The position numbers were made by a program, and so were the translations under genes. From NCBI GenBank assembly GCA_020426845.1, contig JAGQPF010000728.1, forward strand, positions 20,214 through 84,213: DNA of 64,000 nucleotides, in the 5' to 3' direction. This DNA comes from Planctomycetales bacterium (GTDB taxonomy: Bacteria; Planctomycetota; Planctomycetia; Pirellulales; Pirellulaceae). Shown here piece after piece: positions 13,044-21,367 of the stretch (the stretch's first letter is position 1; each line of letters opens with the position of its first letter). The notes below the pieces were generated by a model. That model searched no databases. It was not told the origin of the DNA and saw only the letters and a list, made by a program, of their open reading frames with translations.

Positions 13044-15485
13044 CTACGACGAGGTTTTCAACTGGCTGCCGAGCACGATCGCCGTGTTCGGGAGCAACCC
13101 TCGAGCATCCCCTTCGCCGGGATGCGAGCGCAACAGCACCTGCCATGATTGTCGATCCGCCAGCGGCAGCGACGAAAGCTCCAGCAAGGGCGACTCAGCC
13201 ACTGCGTCGGGACGGCACAGGCGGACGACGATCGCCCATTGCCCGCCCAGCTCCGGCGACTCGTAACAGAGCGAAAACAGGCCGCTCTCGGGCTGACAGT
13301 GTACGGTCATCCGCTCGGCGTCAAGCCAGCCGTCTTGCAGTCCGCGTCGCCGCAGTTGCAGCAGCTGCCGATACCAGTCGAGCATGTCCGGATGACTGGG
13401 GCAGGTCACGTCGCATTTCGAATACCGAAAGGCGCGAGGATCCGAGGGGACGATGGCGCCGTTCCACTGATGTTGCGGATACTCTTTCGCTCGCCCGTGG
13501 TCGACGGCACGACGCAGGCCCGCGTCGCCGAAGTCGGCAAAAAATCGGAACGGCGCCTCCGCCGCAGACTCCTCTCCCATAAAGATCATCGGAATGGCGG
13601 GATAAAGCAGCACGAGCGCGGCCGCCGCTCGTTGAAAATCCAACGATGTCAGCTGATGCAGCCGGGCGCCGTGTGGATGGTTCCCCACACAGTCATGGGT
13701 TTGCAGCGCCACGACCAGCGAGCCCATGTAGTCGCGACGGAGCCGATCGCCGTGCAGATGGCGCTCGCGGCGCCACTGTTCGTCAGCCCGCTGCACCTTG
13801 GGGCCAACGTAGAGATAGCCGTGCTCCAAGGCCTCGGCGACATCCTGCCCGCCATCGTAATTTCGGTAAGTCAGCTGCACACCGGGAGCGCCCAGCGAGT
13901 AAATCGAGTGCATCAGGCAGTCGCACCAGATCGCGTCATAGGACTCCTCCGGCACTTTGAGCAGCGTCGGATCGTACATGTTCGCTTCCGCAATCAAATG
14001 CAGATGCCTGCGCGAGCTGGCCTGGCGCTCGGCAACCGCTTGTCGCACCTCGTCGAGTATGGTGGGCTGGCCATCGTCGAACATGAAGTGGACAGCGTCG
14101 AGCCGCAGGCCGTCGAAGTGGAACTCGTCGATCCAATACAGGACATTCTCGACGATCATCCGACGCACGTGATCCGACAGCCAACCGTCGTAGTTGAACG
14201 CGGCGCCCCAGGGCGTGTGGTGGCGTTTGGTGAAGTAGGGACCAAAGTCGGCGAGATAGTTCCCCTCGGGCCCGAGGTGGTTGTAGACGACATCCAACAG
14301 GACGGCGAGTCCCGCCTCGTGGCAGGCGTTAACCAGCGCCTTCAGCTCATCCGGATGACCGTAGTTGTGGCTTGGCGCGAACAGTCCAACACCGTCGTAA
14401 CCCCAGTTCCAGCGCCCCGGCGATTGTGCCAACGGCAGCAGCTCAATCGCCGTCACGCCCAACTCACGCAGATAGGGCAGCCGCTCAATCGCTCCGCGGT
14501 AGTCGCCCGATGCGCTGAAGGCCCCCACGTGCAGCTCGTAGATCACCAGCTCGCGCTTGGGCACGCCGGACCAATCGTCATCCGACCAGGGAAAGCCGTG
14601 GGGCGAGATCACACGGGACTCGCCATGCACACCTTGTGGCAGGAATCGCGCCACCGGGTCGGGGCGCGACAGCTGCTCGTCAAGCACCAGCCGATACGAC
14701 TGCTCGGGGCCGATCGGAACTTGCCCGATGTGCATGCCGTCGGAGTCGCGGGTGAGCGTGACAGGTTCCTGTCGCCGAGCATCGCCGTCACTCGCGCCGA
14801 CCAGTTCGACTTGCACGCGTTTGCGACGCGGCGCCCAAATGCGAAAATTGGAGCTCCCGGCATCCCGAGCGGCGACGCCATGCCGCAAACCCTCCGGCTC
14901 CGGCGACGGCAGCACGCCAAACCATGTGGCGCCGTCTCGGATGGCGGCAGGGGAGGGCGAGGAGGTGAAGTAGTGCCGAGCCGGCGCCAGCGGCCGGCGC
15001 AAAAACTCGGCGGTGCTCGCCGTGTTTGAGCCCGCGCTGATAATCACCTGAGGCCAAGGCGTCGACTCGCTTCGGCCCGCCCACTGCGAAGCGCCGAGGG
15101 CCTCGACCAGCTCGTTCGCCGAGCGACCCGTGAACCGCAGCCACCAAGACAGCGCGGCATCGAATCCAGCGGGCTGCCGCACATCGTTGCGATACTGCGT
15201 CAGCTCGATCCACCGGTTTCCCGAGGCGTTCCACTCCGCGATTCCCGCGCCACCACTATGCACGAGCCAGCGCGGCCCGCACGGCAACTCGGCGTCCGCG
15301 GACTGCAACTCCTCACATGACGCGGAGGAGCAAGCCAACCAGCCGGCAGCGGCAATCGGCGCGAACCACTCCGCCTTGTGGGCGAGGAAGTTGGCGGGAC
15401 CCGGTGTGAGGCCCGGTGGGCCAGCCAGCAATTCCAGGTGGATCGCCAACGAGGGGCGATGTCGAGAAGGCTGGCCAGACGTCAT
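13044..15485 (-). CDS. treZ: Malto-oligosyltrehalose trehalohydrolase with an N-terminal extension
   Basis: TreZ releases trehalose from maltooligosyl-trehalose. From about residue 210 the protein has a CBM48-like domain (SSNFRIWAPRRKRVQVELVG) followed by a GH13 barrel. Family motifs are VIYELHVGAF, WNWGYDGVGLFAPSHNYG, DVVYNHLGPEGNYLADFGPY, nucleophile Asp in GLRLDAVH (near 463), acid Glu in LIAEAN (near 498), THDCVGNHPHG (near 598) and IPMIFMGEE. The total of 813 residues from ATG 15485 is about 200 longer than usual: residues 1-200 (AEWFAPIAAAGWLACSS, GPRWLVHSGGAGIAEWN) match no domain I know. TreY, the usual partner, is not in the window. The stop codon abuts a family A palindrome. Confidence 0.88.
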   Translation of the reverse strand: MTSGQPSRHRPSLAIHLELLAGPPGLTPGPANFLAHKAEWFAPIAAAGWLACSSASCEELQSADAELPCGPRWLVHSGGAGIAEWNASGNRWIELTQYRNDVRQPAGFDAALSWWLRFTGRSANELVEALGASQWAGRSESTPWPQVIISAGSNTASTAEFLRRPLAPARHYFTSSPSPAAIRDGATWFGVLPSPEPEGLRHGVAARDAGSSNFRIWAPRRKRVQVELVGASDGDARRQEPVTLTRDSDGMHIGQVPIGPEQSYRLVLDEQLSRPDPVARFLPQGVHGESRVISPHGFPWSDDDWSGVPKRELVIYELHVGAFSASGDYRGAIERLPYLRELGVTAIELLPLAQSPGRWNWGYDGVGLFAPSHNYGHPDELKALVNACHEAGLAVLLDVVYNHLGPEGNYLADFGPYFTKRHHTPWGAAFNYDGWLSDHVRRMIVENVLYWIDEFHFDGLRLDAVHFMFDDGQPTILDEVRQAVAERQASSRRHLHLIAEANMYDPTLLKVPEESYDAIWCDCLMHSIYSLGAPGVQLTYRNYDGGQDVAEALEHGYLYVGPKVQRADEQWRRERHLHGDRLRRDYMGSLVVALQTHDCVGNHPHGARLHQLTSLDFQRAAAALVLLYPAIPMIFMGEESAAEAPFRFFADFGDAGLRRAVDHGRAKEYPQHQWNGAIVPSDPRAFRYSKCDVTCPSHPDMLDWYRQLLQLRRRGLQDGWLDAERMTVHCQPESGLFSLCYESPELGGQWAIVVRLCRPDAVAESPLLELSSLPLADRQSWQVLLRSHPGEGDARGLLPNTAIVLGSQLKTSS

Positions 15486-15525
15486 TCGTTCACTCGAGCT
15501 GCGATGGGAGCCGCGACGTCGAGCA

Positions 15526-15599
15526 CGTAGTGCAGGCTGCCAGCCTGCAACCTGCGGCCCAAACCCCAATCGTCACAGGCTAGCAGCCTGTGCTACGTA
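15526..15599. repeat. Repeat family A palindromes (two copies)
   Basis: GCAGGCTGCCAGCCTGC at 15532-15548 and CACAGGCTAGCAGCCTGTG at 15574-15592 are both flanked by CGTAG or CTACG. They fill the gap between the lipoprotein stop and the treZ start on the minus strand. Confidence 0.85.
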
Positions 15600-15603
15600 G
15601 GAC

Positions 15604-15960
15604 TTAGGGGGCCGCGGGAGGCTCCGTGGCTGGCTGAGGTGTGGTTTGGAACGGCACCACTGGCGCGGTCTCCATCCCGCCATAGTAGTCCACTCCGCCG
15701 ACGCCGACATCGCCTGTCACTTGGCAATTGGGGCAATCGGGAATGCCGCCGTAGCCAACCACCGTGTCCTGGCCGCAGCCGATCTCGCCGGCAAAGCCGT
15801 CGATGCCGCACGCGGGCGCCAGCGGAGCCGGCGCGGTGGTGTAGGGATCAAAGGTCAGGCTGCTCCGGCAGGGGGCCCCACGCCTCTTGAACCAAGGGCA
15901 GCTGCGGCAGCCGCTCAGCAGCAACGCGACGCAGGCAATGAGGATTATCATCCGCTTCAT
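15604..15960 (-). CDS. Small Cys/Gly-rich lipoprotein
   Basis: The product has 118 residues and starts MKRMIILIACVALLLSGC, a clear lipoprotein signal with lipobox LSGC and lipidated Cys18. The mature part is short and rich in Cys, Gly and Pro (SCPWFKRRGAPC, IPDCPNCQV), with a proline-rich tail, and looks mainly disordered. I chose ATG 15960 rather than the longer frame from 15996 because only the former places the signal at the N-terminus. No family recognised. It is upstream of treZ on the same strand but separated by two palindromes. Confidence 0.75.
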   Translation of the reverse strand: MKRMIILIACVALLLSGCRSCPWFKRRGAPCRSSLTFDPYTTAPAPLAPACGIDGFAGEIGCGQDTVVGYGGIPDCPNCQVTGDVGVGGVDYYGGMETAPVVPFQTTPQPATEPPAAP

Positions 15961-16453
15961 AACATCCACTCCCGTGATTCGCCATGGAAACAACACCGGC
16001 GTGGCTGTGAGTCATCCAACTCTACATCACCTGTTGCGGAAGGCAAACGCGTGTCGTTTTTTTTCAACATCCCGCAAAGCCGACCGCAAACGTGGCCCCA
16101 AAGGTTGTCGGCATGGAGAAAAATTCGGAAAAAAATCCGACGCCTCAGCCAACAGCGTGCTATGGTTTTGCACCGCAAGTTCCGCCTCGCTTTCTCCGAT
16201 TTCGGTGACGGACTTGTGTCATTTCGAACCCTGCCAAACGTGTTCGTTTCAGGGGTTGAAGGAGCAACCCGCTCAAGGAAGGGCGCGCGTTGAGTGATCG
16301 CTTGAGATTGGGATGCGGATGCATCGTCCCTTCACAATTCGTGAAGGCCTCTTGAGTGGATCCATTTGCAGGCAGGCAGACTGTTGCGATTGTAACGGTC
16401 TCGACGCCTGCGCTTGTCAACGCGATCAGAGCGGTTTCTCTACCGGTGCAAGT
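15961..16453. other. Divergent intergenic region
   Basis: This is about 490 bases between the minus-strand lipoprotein and the plus-strand hydrolase. It is more AT-rich than its surroundings in places (a run of T near 16057 and of A near 16128), fitting promoters for both genes. The open frames through it are not protein-like. No repeat of families A-D was seen. Confidence 0.4.
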
Positions 16454-17614
16454 ATGCCCACGACATTGAAATCCATTGCCCGCGTGGCGCCCAGGCAATC
16501 CGTGACGCGCCTCATCGGGGCGAGGTCTGTCTTGTACGCGCTCATTTGGCTCGCGTTGGCCCCGCTCGCGCGCCCCGCTTCCGCAGAGGGCGTCGGCGTC
16601 GCCGATCCCGCGGTGGTCGGAGCTGTCGGCGAGGATGGTCGCGCCAGCGTGCTCCGTTCGATTCCGCTCCGATCGCTCGACACGGGCCCCACCGTCGAGG
16701 CCGAGCACCCGGACTCGGCAAGCGACGACGAGGCAGAGCCCCTCGACGCCGCAACCGACATGGATCTCGCGGAGCTCGGTGAAGTGTTTCCGCCAAGCCA
16801 AGGCAGCGAAGTGTGGCAAATCAACACTCGCCACCTCAACCCCTGGTGCGCGGCGCCGCCGCTGCAGGTGTACCAACACCAAAGCCGCCAGTGGCAACTT
16901 CGCTCGCTCGATGACTTGCTGACGCCGTTCGATGGCGTCGTCGTGGTTTACGTCCACGGCAATCGGATGGAGTCGTGCAACACGCTGGATCGCGGGATGC
17001 TCTACTATCGCTGCCTCACATCGGCGGCCCAGACGAACGTGCGATTCATCATTTGGTCCTGGCCCAGCGACACCATCAAAGGACAAGTGCGCGACGTGCG
17101 CGTGAAGTCCGAACGGGCCCACGCGGAAGGCGCCTACCTGGGCTGGTACGTCAGCCAACTCCCCGCCGATCAGCTCGTCAGTCTGGTCGGCTACAGCTAC
17201 GGCGCCAAGGTGATCACCAGCGCGCTGCAGATGCGCGCCTGCGGTGGCTGCAACGGCCTGCCGATGAACTCGGGCACACCCGTGCGAGTTTCGATCAACG
17301 CGCCAGCCGTCTCCTACGCCGACATGTCCTCCGCAGGACGCTACCGCGCTGCGCTCTCGCAAGCCGATCGCGTTCTGATGCTCTACAACACACTCGATCC
17401 GATCCTCAAGCGATATCGAATCGTCGAAAAGCACGCGCGTCCGCAAGCGATCGGCTACACCGGCCTCTCGCGCGCCATCCCCAACGGCGACAAAGTTCGG
17501 CAAATCGACGTCTCTCACGTCGTGGGCAGATCGCACTATGAGCCGCGCTATGTGCAACACTCCGGTTTGCTCCACGAGATGCGGCAATGCATCCTCTGGC
17601 AAGAGATGCCGTAA
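16454..17614 (+). CDS. Secreted alpha/beta-hydrolase-fold protein
   Basis: The 386-residue product begins MPTTLKSIARV and has a signal peptide ending in LARPASA (cleavage about residue 45). The mature protein contains VVVYVHGNRMES (strand plus oxyanion region) and a nucleophile-elbow motif, LVGYSYGAKVI, with the catalytic Ser between Tyr residues. A possible catalytic His is in GRSHYEPRY. The pattern resembles DUF900-type or lipase-like hydrolases, with the YVHGNR start typical of planctomycete members. The ATG at 16454 is chosen because it puts the signal peptide at the N-terminus; the frame is open from 16313. Substrate unknown. An 89-bp repeat array follows 60 bases after the stop. Confidence 0.75.
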   Translation: MPTTLKSIARVAPRQSVTRLIGARSVLYALIWLALAPLARPASAEGVGVADPAVVGAVGEDGRASVLRSIPLRSLDTGPTVEAEHPDSASDDEAEPLDAATDMDLAELGEVFPPSQGSEVWQINTRHLNPWCAAPPLQVYQHQSRQWQLRSLDDLLTPFDGVVVVYVHGNRMESCNTLDRGMLYYRCLTSAAQTNVRFIIWSWPSDTIKGQVRDVRVKSERAHAEGAYLGWYVSQLPADQLVSLVGYSYGAKVITSALQMRACGGCNGLPMNSGTPVRVSINAPAVSYADMSSAGRYRAALSQADRVLMLYNTLDPILKRYRIVEKHARPQAIGYTGLSRAIPNGDKVRQIDVSHVVGRSHYEPRYVQHSGLLHEMRQCILWQEMP

Positions 17615-18449
17615 GTCGCGCGTAGCAGCTGACGCCAGCCAAGAGAAGCCGCATGCTGCGCGAGTGAGGCGAGATCCCAGGGGAGGCGCCGGCTCCCTGG
17701 GCTTGCGCCCAGGGCTAACTTCTGTCGCCCCTTCGGCCCTTCGGGGCTGTTGCGCGCGAGAGATGCGAGATCTCAAGGGAGGCACCCGGCTCCCTGGGCT
17801 TGCGCCCAGGGCTAACTTCTGTCGCCCCTTCGGGGCTGTTGCGCGCGAGAGATGCGAGATCTCAAGGGAGGCGCCCGGCTCCCTGGGCTTGCGCCCAGGG
17901 CTAACTTCTGTCGCCCCTTCGGGGCTGTTGCGCGCGAGAGATGCGAGATCTCAAGGGAGGCACCCGGCTCCCTGGGCTTGCGCCCAGGGCTAACTTCTGT
18001 CGCCCCTTCGGGGCTGTTGCGCTCGAAGCGCGCCTCGGCCGGCGCATTGGGGTTGCGCAGTGCTGCACGGGCGGGAACGCCCATGCTACGCGAAGCGGGC
18101 GGCAGCACAGGACCAAAACTGACGTCAACCCGATGACACGCGCCGTCATTTTGACATCACCCTTCCCAGAGTCCCGAGAGAGCCCGATTGCCGCATTCTG
18201 CGACTTTTCGAGGGCGAGAGACAATTGACCTCGCTTTGAGGGCAAGTGGCACGGTATTTGGTTGTTAGGCCACACTGTAAGCCGTCACTCTCGCTCGTGG
18301 AATTGCGCAGTTTCTCGCGACAGCCCATTCCACGGCAGACCTCGCTGTGGCGGCCTGAATTCGCGCATGGATCGCTCGAAGTTCTCGGATGCGTTGGCCA
18401 TCCGCCAGCCAATTGCCGACGAACACTGCTGACCCCAGGGAGACTTGTC
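17615..18449. other. Intergenic region dominated by a tandem repeat array
   Basis: No gene is supported here. The tandem array occupies 17676-18030. After it, at about 18063-18100, is a GGGCGGGAACGCCC hairpin-like motif. The rest, to the start at 18450, is unremarkable and should contain the promoter of the WXXGXW gene. Confidence 0.5.
17676..18030. repeat. Four-copy tandem repeat, 89-bp unit
   Basis: The unit begins near GGCTCCCTGGGCTTGCGCCC and runs through CTAACTTCTGTCGCCCC, TTCGGGGCTGTTGCGCGCG and AGATGCGAGATCTCAAGGGA. Copies start at 17691, 17788, 17877 and 17966; the first unit is 97 bases because TTCGGCCC is duplicated. Each unit has two short hairpins, CCCTGGGCTTGCGCCCAGGG and GCCCCTTCGGGGC. 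The array reads open in several frames but is non-coding in my view. Copy number is likely to vary between strains. Confidence 0.9.
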
Positions 18450-20576
18450 ATGGGAACACCCCGACACCGAATCGCTCGAGTGGCCCGACTCGCGCCGGCC
18501 ATCTGGCTGGGATGCGCGCTGGCCACGGTTGCCATCGCTCAAGCGCCACCGCTTCCCGAACCGATTTCGCCGGGGTCGCCCGTATCTCCCGACTCACCGA
18601 ATGCCGATTACGACGTGCTGCTGCACGGCGTGATCCACGAGGCGTTTGTCGAGCCGGCCGCCGAGGTGAGCGAACCCACGATTCTCACCGAACAGCCGCC
18701 CGAGCCGATTCGGGAACAACCGCCGGAAGAGCAACCGGAAGGGCACAATGTAGTTTGGATTCCCGGCTACTGGGCTTGGGACTTTGTCGAGCAGCCCACC
18801 GAGACGTCGTCGGGCGCGATGGGGTTTGTTTGGGTGAGCGGGCTTTGGCGCGATGTGCCGCCGGGTCGCAATTGGATCTCGGGTTATTGGCAGGAAGTCG
18901 AGGGCGGATTCCAGTGGAGCCCGGGGTACTGGCTCGACCGCAACCTTGTTCCGCAGACGCCCGAGACAGCCGGTGTGGAGGTGGCGCCGCAAGTGGTCTA
19001 TCTCCCCGCGCCTCCCGACTCCCTGGACCAAGGCCCGAACATCATTTCGCCGGGCGCGGACTGTTTCTGGGTGCCCGGTCACTGGGAATACCATATCGAC
19101 CATTACGTTTGGCACGCCGGCTTTTGGGCGCGACAACACACCGGATGGGTGTGGACGCCGGCCCGGTACGTCTGCACGCCCTACGGCCATGTCTACCTGA
19201 GCGGCTACTGGGACTACGAGCCTGCCGCACGCGGTCAGTTGTTTAGCGTGGTGGTCTTTAATCGGCCGGTCTATCGCTACGACACCTACACCTACTGTCC
19301 GCGCCACGCCGTGAACCACTCCAGCTTGAGCGTCAACCTGTTCATCGGCTCAAAAGGCCATTTCTACTACGGCAACCACTACTCCCATCACCATCGACGC
19401 CACGGCTTCGTGCCGTGGTACGAGTGCTCCGGCAGCTGGCATCGCACCAGCCCGTTGATCTCCTACAGCCGTTGGCAGGACACGTCGCGCGGCGTGGACT
19501 TCCAACGTCATATGGACGAACTGAAGCTGCGCGTCGAATTGACCCGCACACACAGTTTGCGAACGCTGGCGGATGCCCATCAGCACGGAGGCCAGCGTGT
19601 CGGACAACCGAGTGGACCTCGACCACGATCGCTCCATGTCCACGATCACGACGATCACGGAGACGTCAGCCAAACCGTGATCGCCGTCAAGGATGCGAAG
19701 CATTTGCACAAGAGGAATGCCGACGAGCTCACCAAGTCCACGCGGCCCTACGGCACTCGCTCGGCCCGCAACCGAACGCTCGCCGACGGCGCTGTGGCGA
19801 TCGGCAACAGTGGACCTCAGCTGCACAGCGCGACAGTGCACGATTCACAGCACGGCACGAAGCCGAGCGAAGCAATGCGGACTCGGCCGGGCGCGCGGCC
19901 CACCGGCGCCAAGCCTCGTCCGGAGCCGAACATCATTGCGCTTGAGCCAAACGCGCAGAAGAATCCGTTTGCCAGTGGCCGCGCGCGAGTTGGCAGCGTC
20001 CAAGCCGCGACGAATGCCCCGCAACCCCTCTCGACGGACAAGCCGGACAAACGGCCAGCGTTGACACATCAGCCCGACATGCGTTCGCGCTCACACGAAC
20101 ATTCGCCGGAACCGGGCTCTACGATCAACTCGCCGCGCACCCGCACGCGGGTCGTCACCTCCGAGCCATCGAAAAACGTGACGCTGAATCCGGCCACCAC
20201 TGCAGGCGCCAATCCAGTCGCCAATCCATTCGCCAATCCAGTGGCCACCTCTCAGCCAACGATCGCCAAGCCCACGACAACACGCTCCTCGCGAGCCAAG
20301 CAGCTGTTCCCGCCCGCCGTGAAGCCCGCCACTCCGGCCGCACCCATCGCGAAACCGACGCCGCGGATCAGCACGCAGCCGCGAGCTACGTCCATCGTCA
20401 AGCCGCAGCCCAATCCTCAGCCTCAACCTCAACCTCAGGCGCGTGCCATGCCCGTGGCCAAGCCGCTCGTCAAGCCGACCGCCCAACCCAACCCGCAACC
20501 TCAGCCATCGCCGCGATCGTCGCGTCCCAGCCGGCGGTCACTCTATCGATCGTCCAAAGATAAAAAGGAGCGGTAG
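18450..20576 (+). CDS. Secreted WXXGXW-repeat protein with a low-complexity C-terminus
   Basis: The product has 708 residues. The signal peptide is MGTPRHRIARV...CALATVAIAQA, and the start at 18450 is chosen because it places this signal first; the frame is open from 18246. Between about residues 90 and 260 there are at least six WXXGXW-type repeats (VWIPGYWAWD, VWVSGLWRDV, WISGYWQEV, WSPGYWLD, FWVPGHWEY, WHAGFWAR, YLSGYWDY), matching the Pfam WXXGXW repeat. A Tyr/His-rich block follows (YYGNHYSHHHRRHGF). The last 250 residues are low complexity, with NPVANPFANPVA and runs of QP. The protein is secreted and probably associated with the envelope or matrix; its molecular function is unknown. 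Confidence 0.8.
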   Translation: MGTPRHRIARVARLAPAIWLGCALATVAIAQAPPLPEPISPGSPVSPDSPNADYDVLLHGVIHEAFVEPAAEVSEPTILTEQPPEPIREQPPEEQPEGHNVVWIPGYWAWDFVEQPTETSSGAMGFVWVSGLWRDVPPGRNWISGYWQEVEGGFQWSPGYWLDRNLVPQTPETAGVEVAPQVVYLPAPPDSLDQGPNIISPGADCFWVPGHWEYHIDHYVWHAGFWARQHTGWVWTPARYVCTPYGHVYLSGYWDYEPAARGQLFSVVVFNRPVYRYDTYTYCPRHAVNHSSLSVNLFIGSKGHFYYGNHYSHHHRRHGFVPWYECSGSWHRTSPLISYSRWQDTSRGVDFQRHMDELKLRVELTRTHSLRTLADAHQHGGQRVGQPSGPRPRSLHVHDHDDHGDVSQTVIAVKDAKHLHKRNADELTKSTRPYGTRSARNRTLADGAVAIGNSGPQLHSATVHDSQHGTKPSEAMRTRPGARPTGAKPRPEPNIIALEPNAQKNPFASGRARVGSVQAATNAPQPLSTDKPDKRPALTHQPDMRSRSHEHSPEPGSTINSPRTRTRVVTSEPSKNVTLNPATTAGANPVANPFANPVATSQPTIAKPTTTRSSRAKQLFPPAVKPATPAAPIAKPTPRISTQPRATSIVKPQPNPQPQPQPQARAMPVAKPLVKPTAQPNPQPQPSPRSSRPSRRSLYRSSKDKKER

Positions 20577-20594
20577 CGAACATCGCCGACGGAG

Positions 20595-21017
20595 TCAGTC
20601 TCGACGGCGCAGCAACACATGCTTGCTGAGCTCGCTCACCAACAAGTTGAGCTCGACGGGCTTGGTCAAATAGGCCGCAATGCCCTGCCGTCGCAGTCGG
20701 CTTTCCAGCGCGGGGTCGGAACAGCCCGTCAGCACAATGATCGGCGCCGACTCGGTCTTGGGATTGTGTTGCAGGCAGGCGATCACTTCCTCTCCGCTGG
20801 CATGCGGCATCATGATGTCGGTGATAATCGCGTCCGGCTTTTCGGTGATCCCACGCCAGATGCCGTGCAAGCCATGGTAGCCCTCCATGACATGGACACG
20901 GTAGTCGTGGAGCCGGCGTTTGATGGCGTCGATCACATACGGCTCGTCGTCAATCACCAGCAGCTTGGGTTGGCGAACTCGAATACGCGGCTCGAGACGA
21001 TTCTTGAGAGTGCTCAC
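20595..21017 (-). CDS. Stand-alone response regulator receiver protein
   Basis: A CheY-fold receiver domain of 140 residues with all key sites: acidic pair in LLVIDDEPYVID, phospho-acceptor Asp in IITDIMMPHASG, Thr in IIVLTGCSD and the conserved Lys in YLTKPVE. There is no output domain. The N-terminus (MSTLKNRLEPRIRVRQPK) is a short basic extension. No kinase is adjacent. It lies convergent to the WXXGXW gene (18 bases apart) and downstream of the membrane EF-hand pair on the same strand, 350 bases away. Partner unknown. Confidence 0.88.
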   Translation of the reverse strand: MSTLKNRLEPRIRVRQPKLLVIDDEPYVIDAIKRRLHDYRVHVMEGYHGLHGIWRGITEKPDAIITDIMMPHASGEEVIACLQHNPKTESAPIIVLTGCSDPALESRLRRQGIAAYLTKPVELNLLVSELSKHVLLRRRD

Positions 21018-21367
21018 CGGCTGGCCCTTTATGCACCGTGGCTCAAGCGATCATTGCCGGACTGCCTTCATTTCTCGGGAAATGCGGCGCCGCGCCGATG
21101 TTGAGACGCATGGTTCGAAGAGAGTCATCGCTCCGCTTCACCTTGCGACGGCGAAGTGCGCGCAGCGACAGGGAAAGACAAGGACACAAGACCACTAGTG
21201 GACCGTCAAGCCTTTGTTTTGGAGTTGGAGAACTCGCGAAGTCGTGGCGAGCCACGAGCTTGGGGCGGCGGCCAACCCAACGTTTCAGTGTTGACGGGGC
21301 ACAAGAAGTCTACGTCACCGCCGTTCCATGCTGGTGCGTACTTCACGCACTCGGTGCATTGCGTCCC
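21018..21367. other. Intergenic region, nothing definite
   Basis: 350 bases separate the stop of the membrane EF-hand gene from the receiver gene on the same strand. A small hairpin TCGTGG-CGAG-CCACGA lies at 21242-21257, about 110 bases beyond the EF-hand stop, and could help end transcription. No ORF looks real. Confidence 0.35.

Noticed and set aside
13149..15029. 626-codon plus-strand open frame
   Set aside because: Antisense shadow of treZ, whose catalytic motifs are on the other strand.
17676..18030. Coding repeats in the 89-bp array
   Set aside because: An 89-base period is not a multiple of three and the array is open in several frames; it is better read as non-coding.
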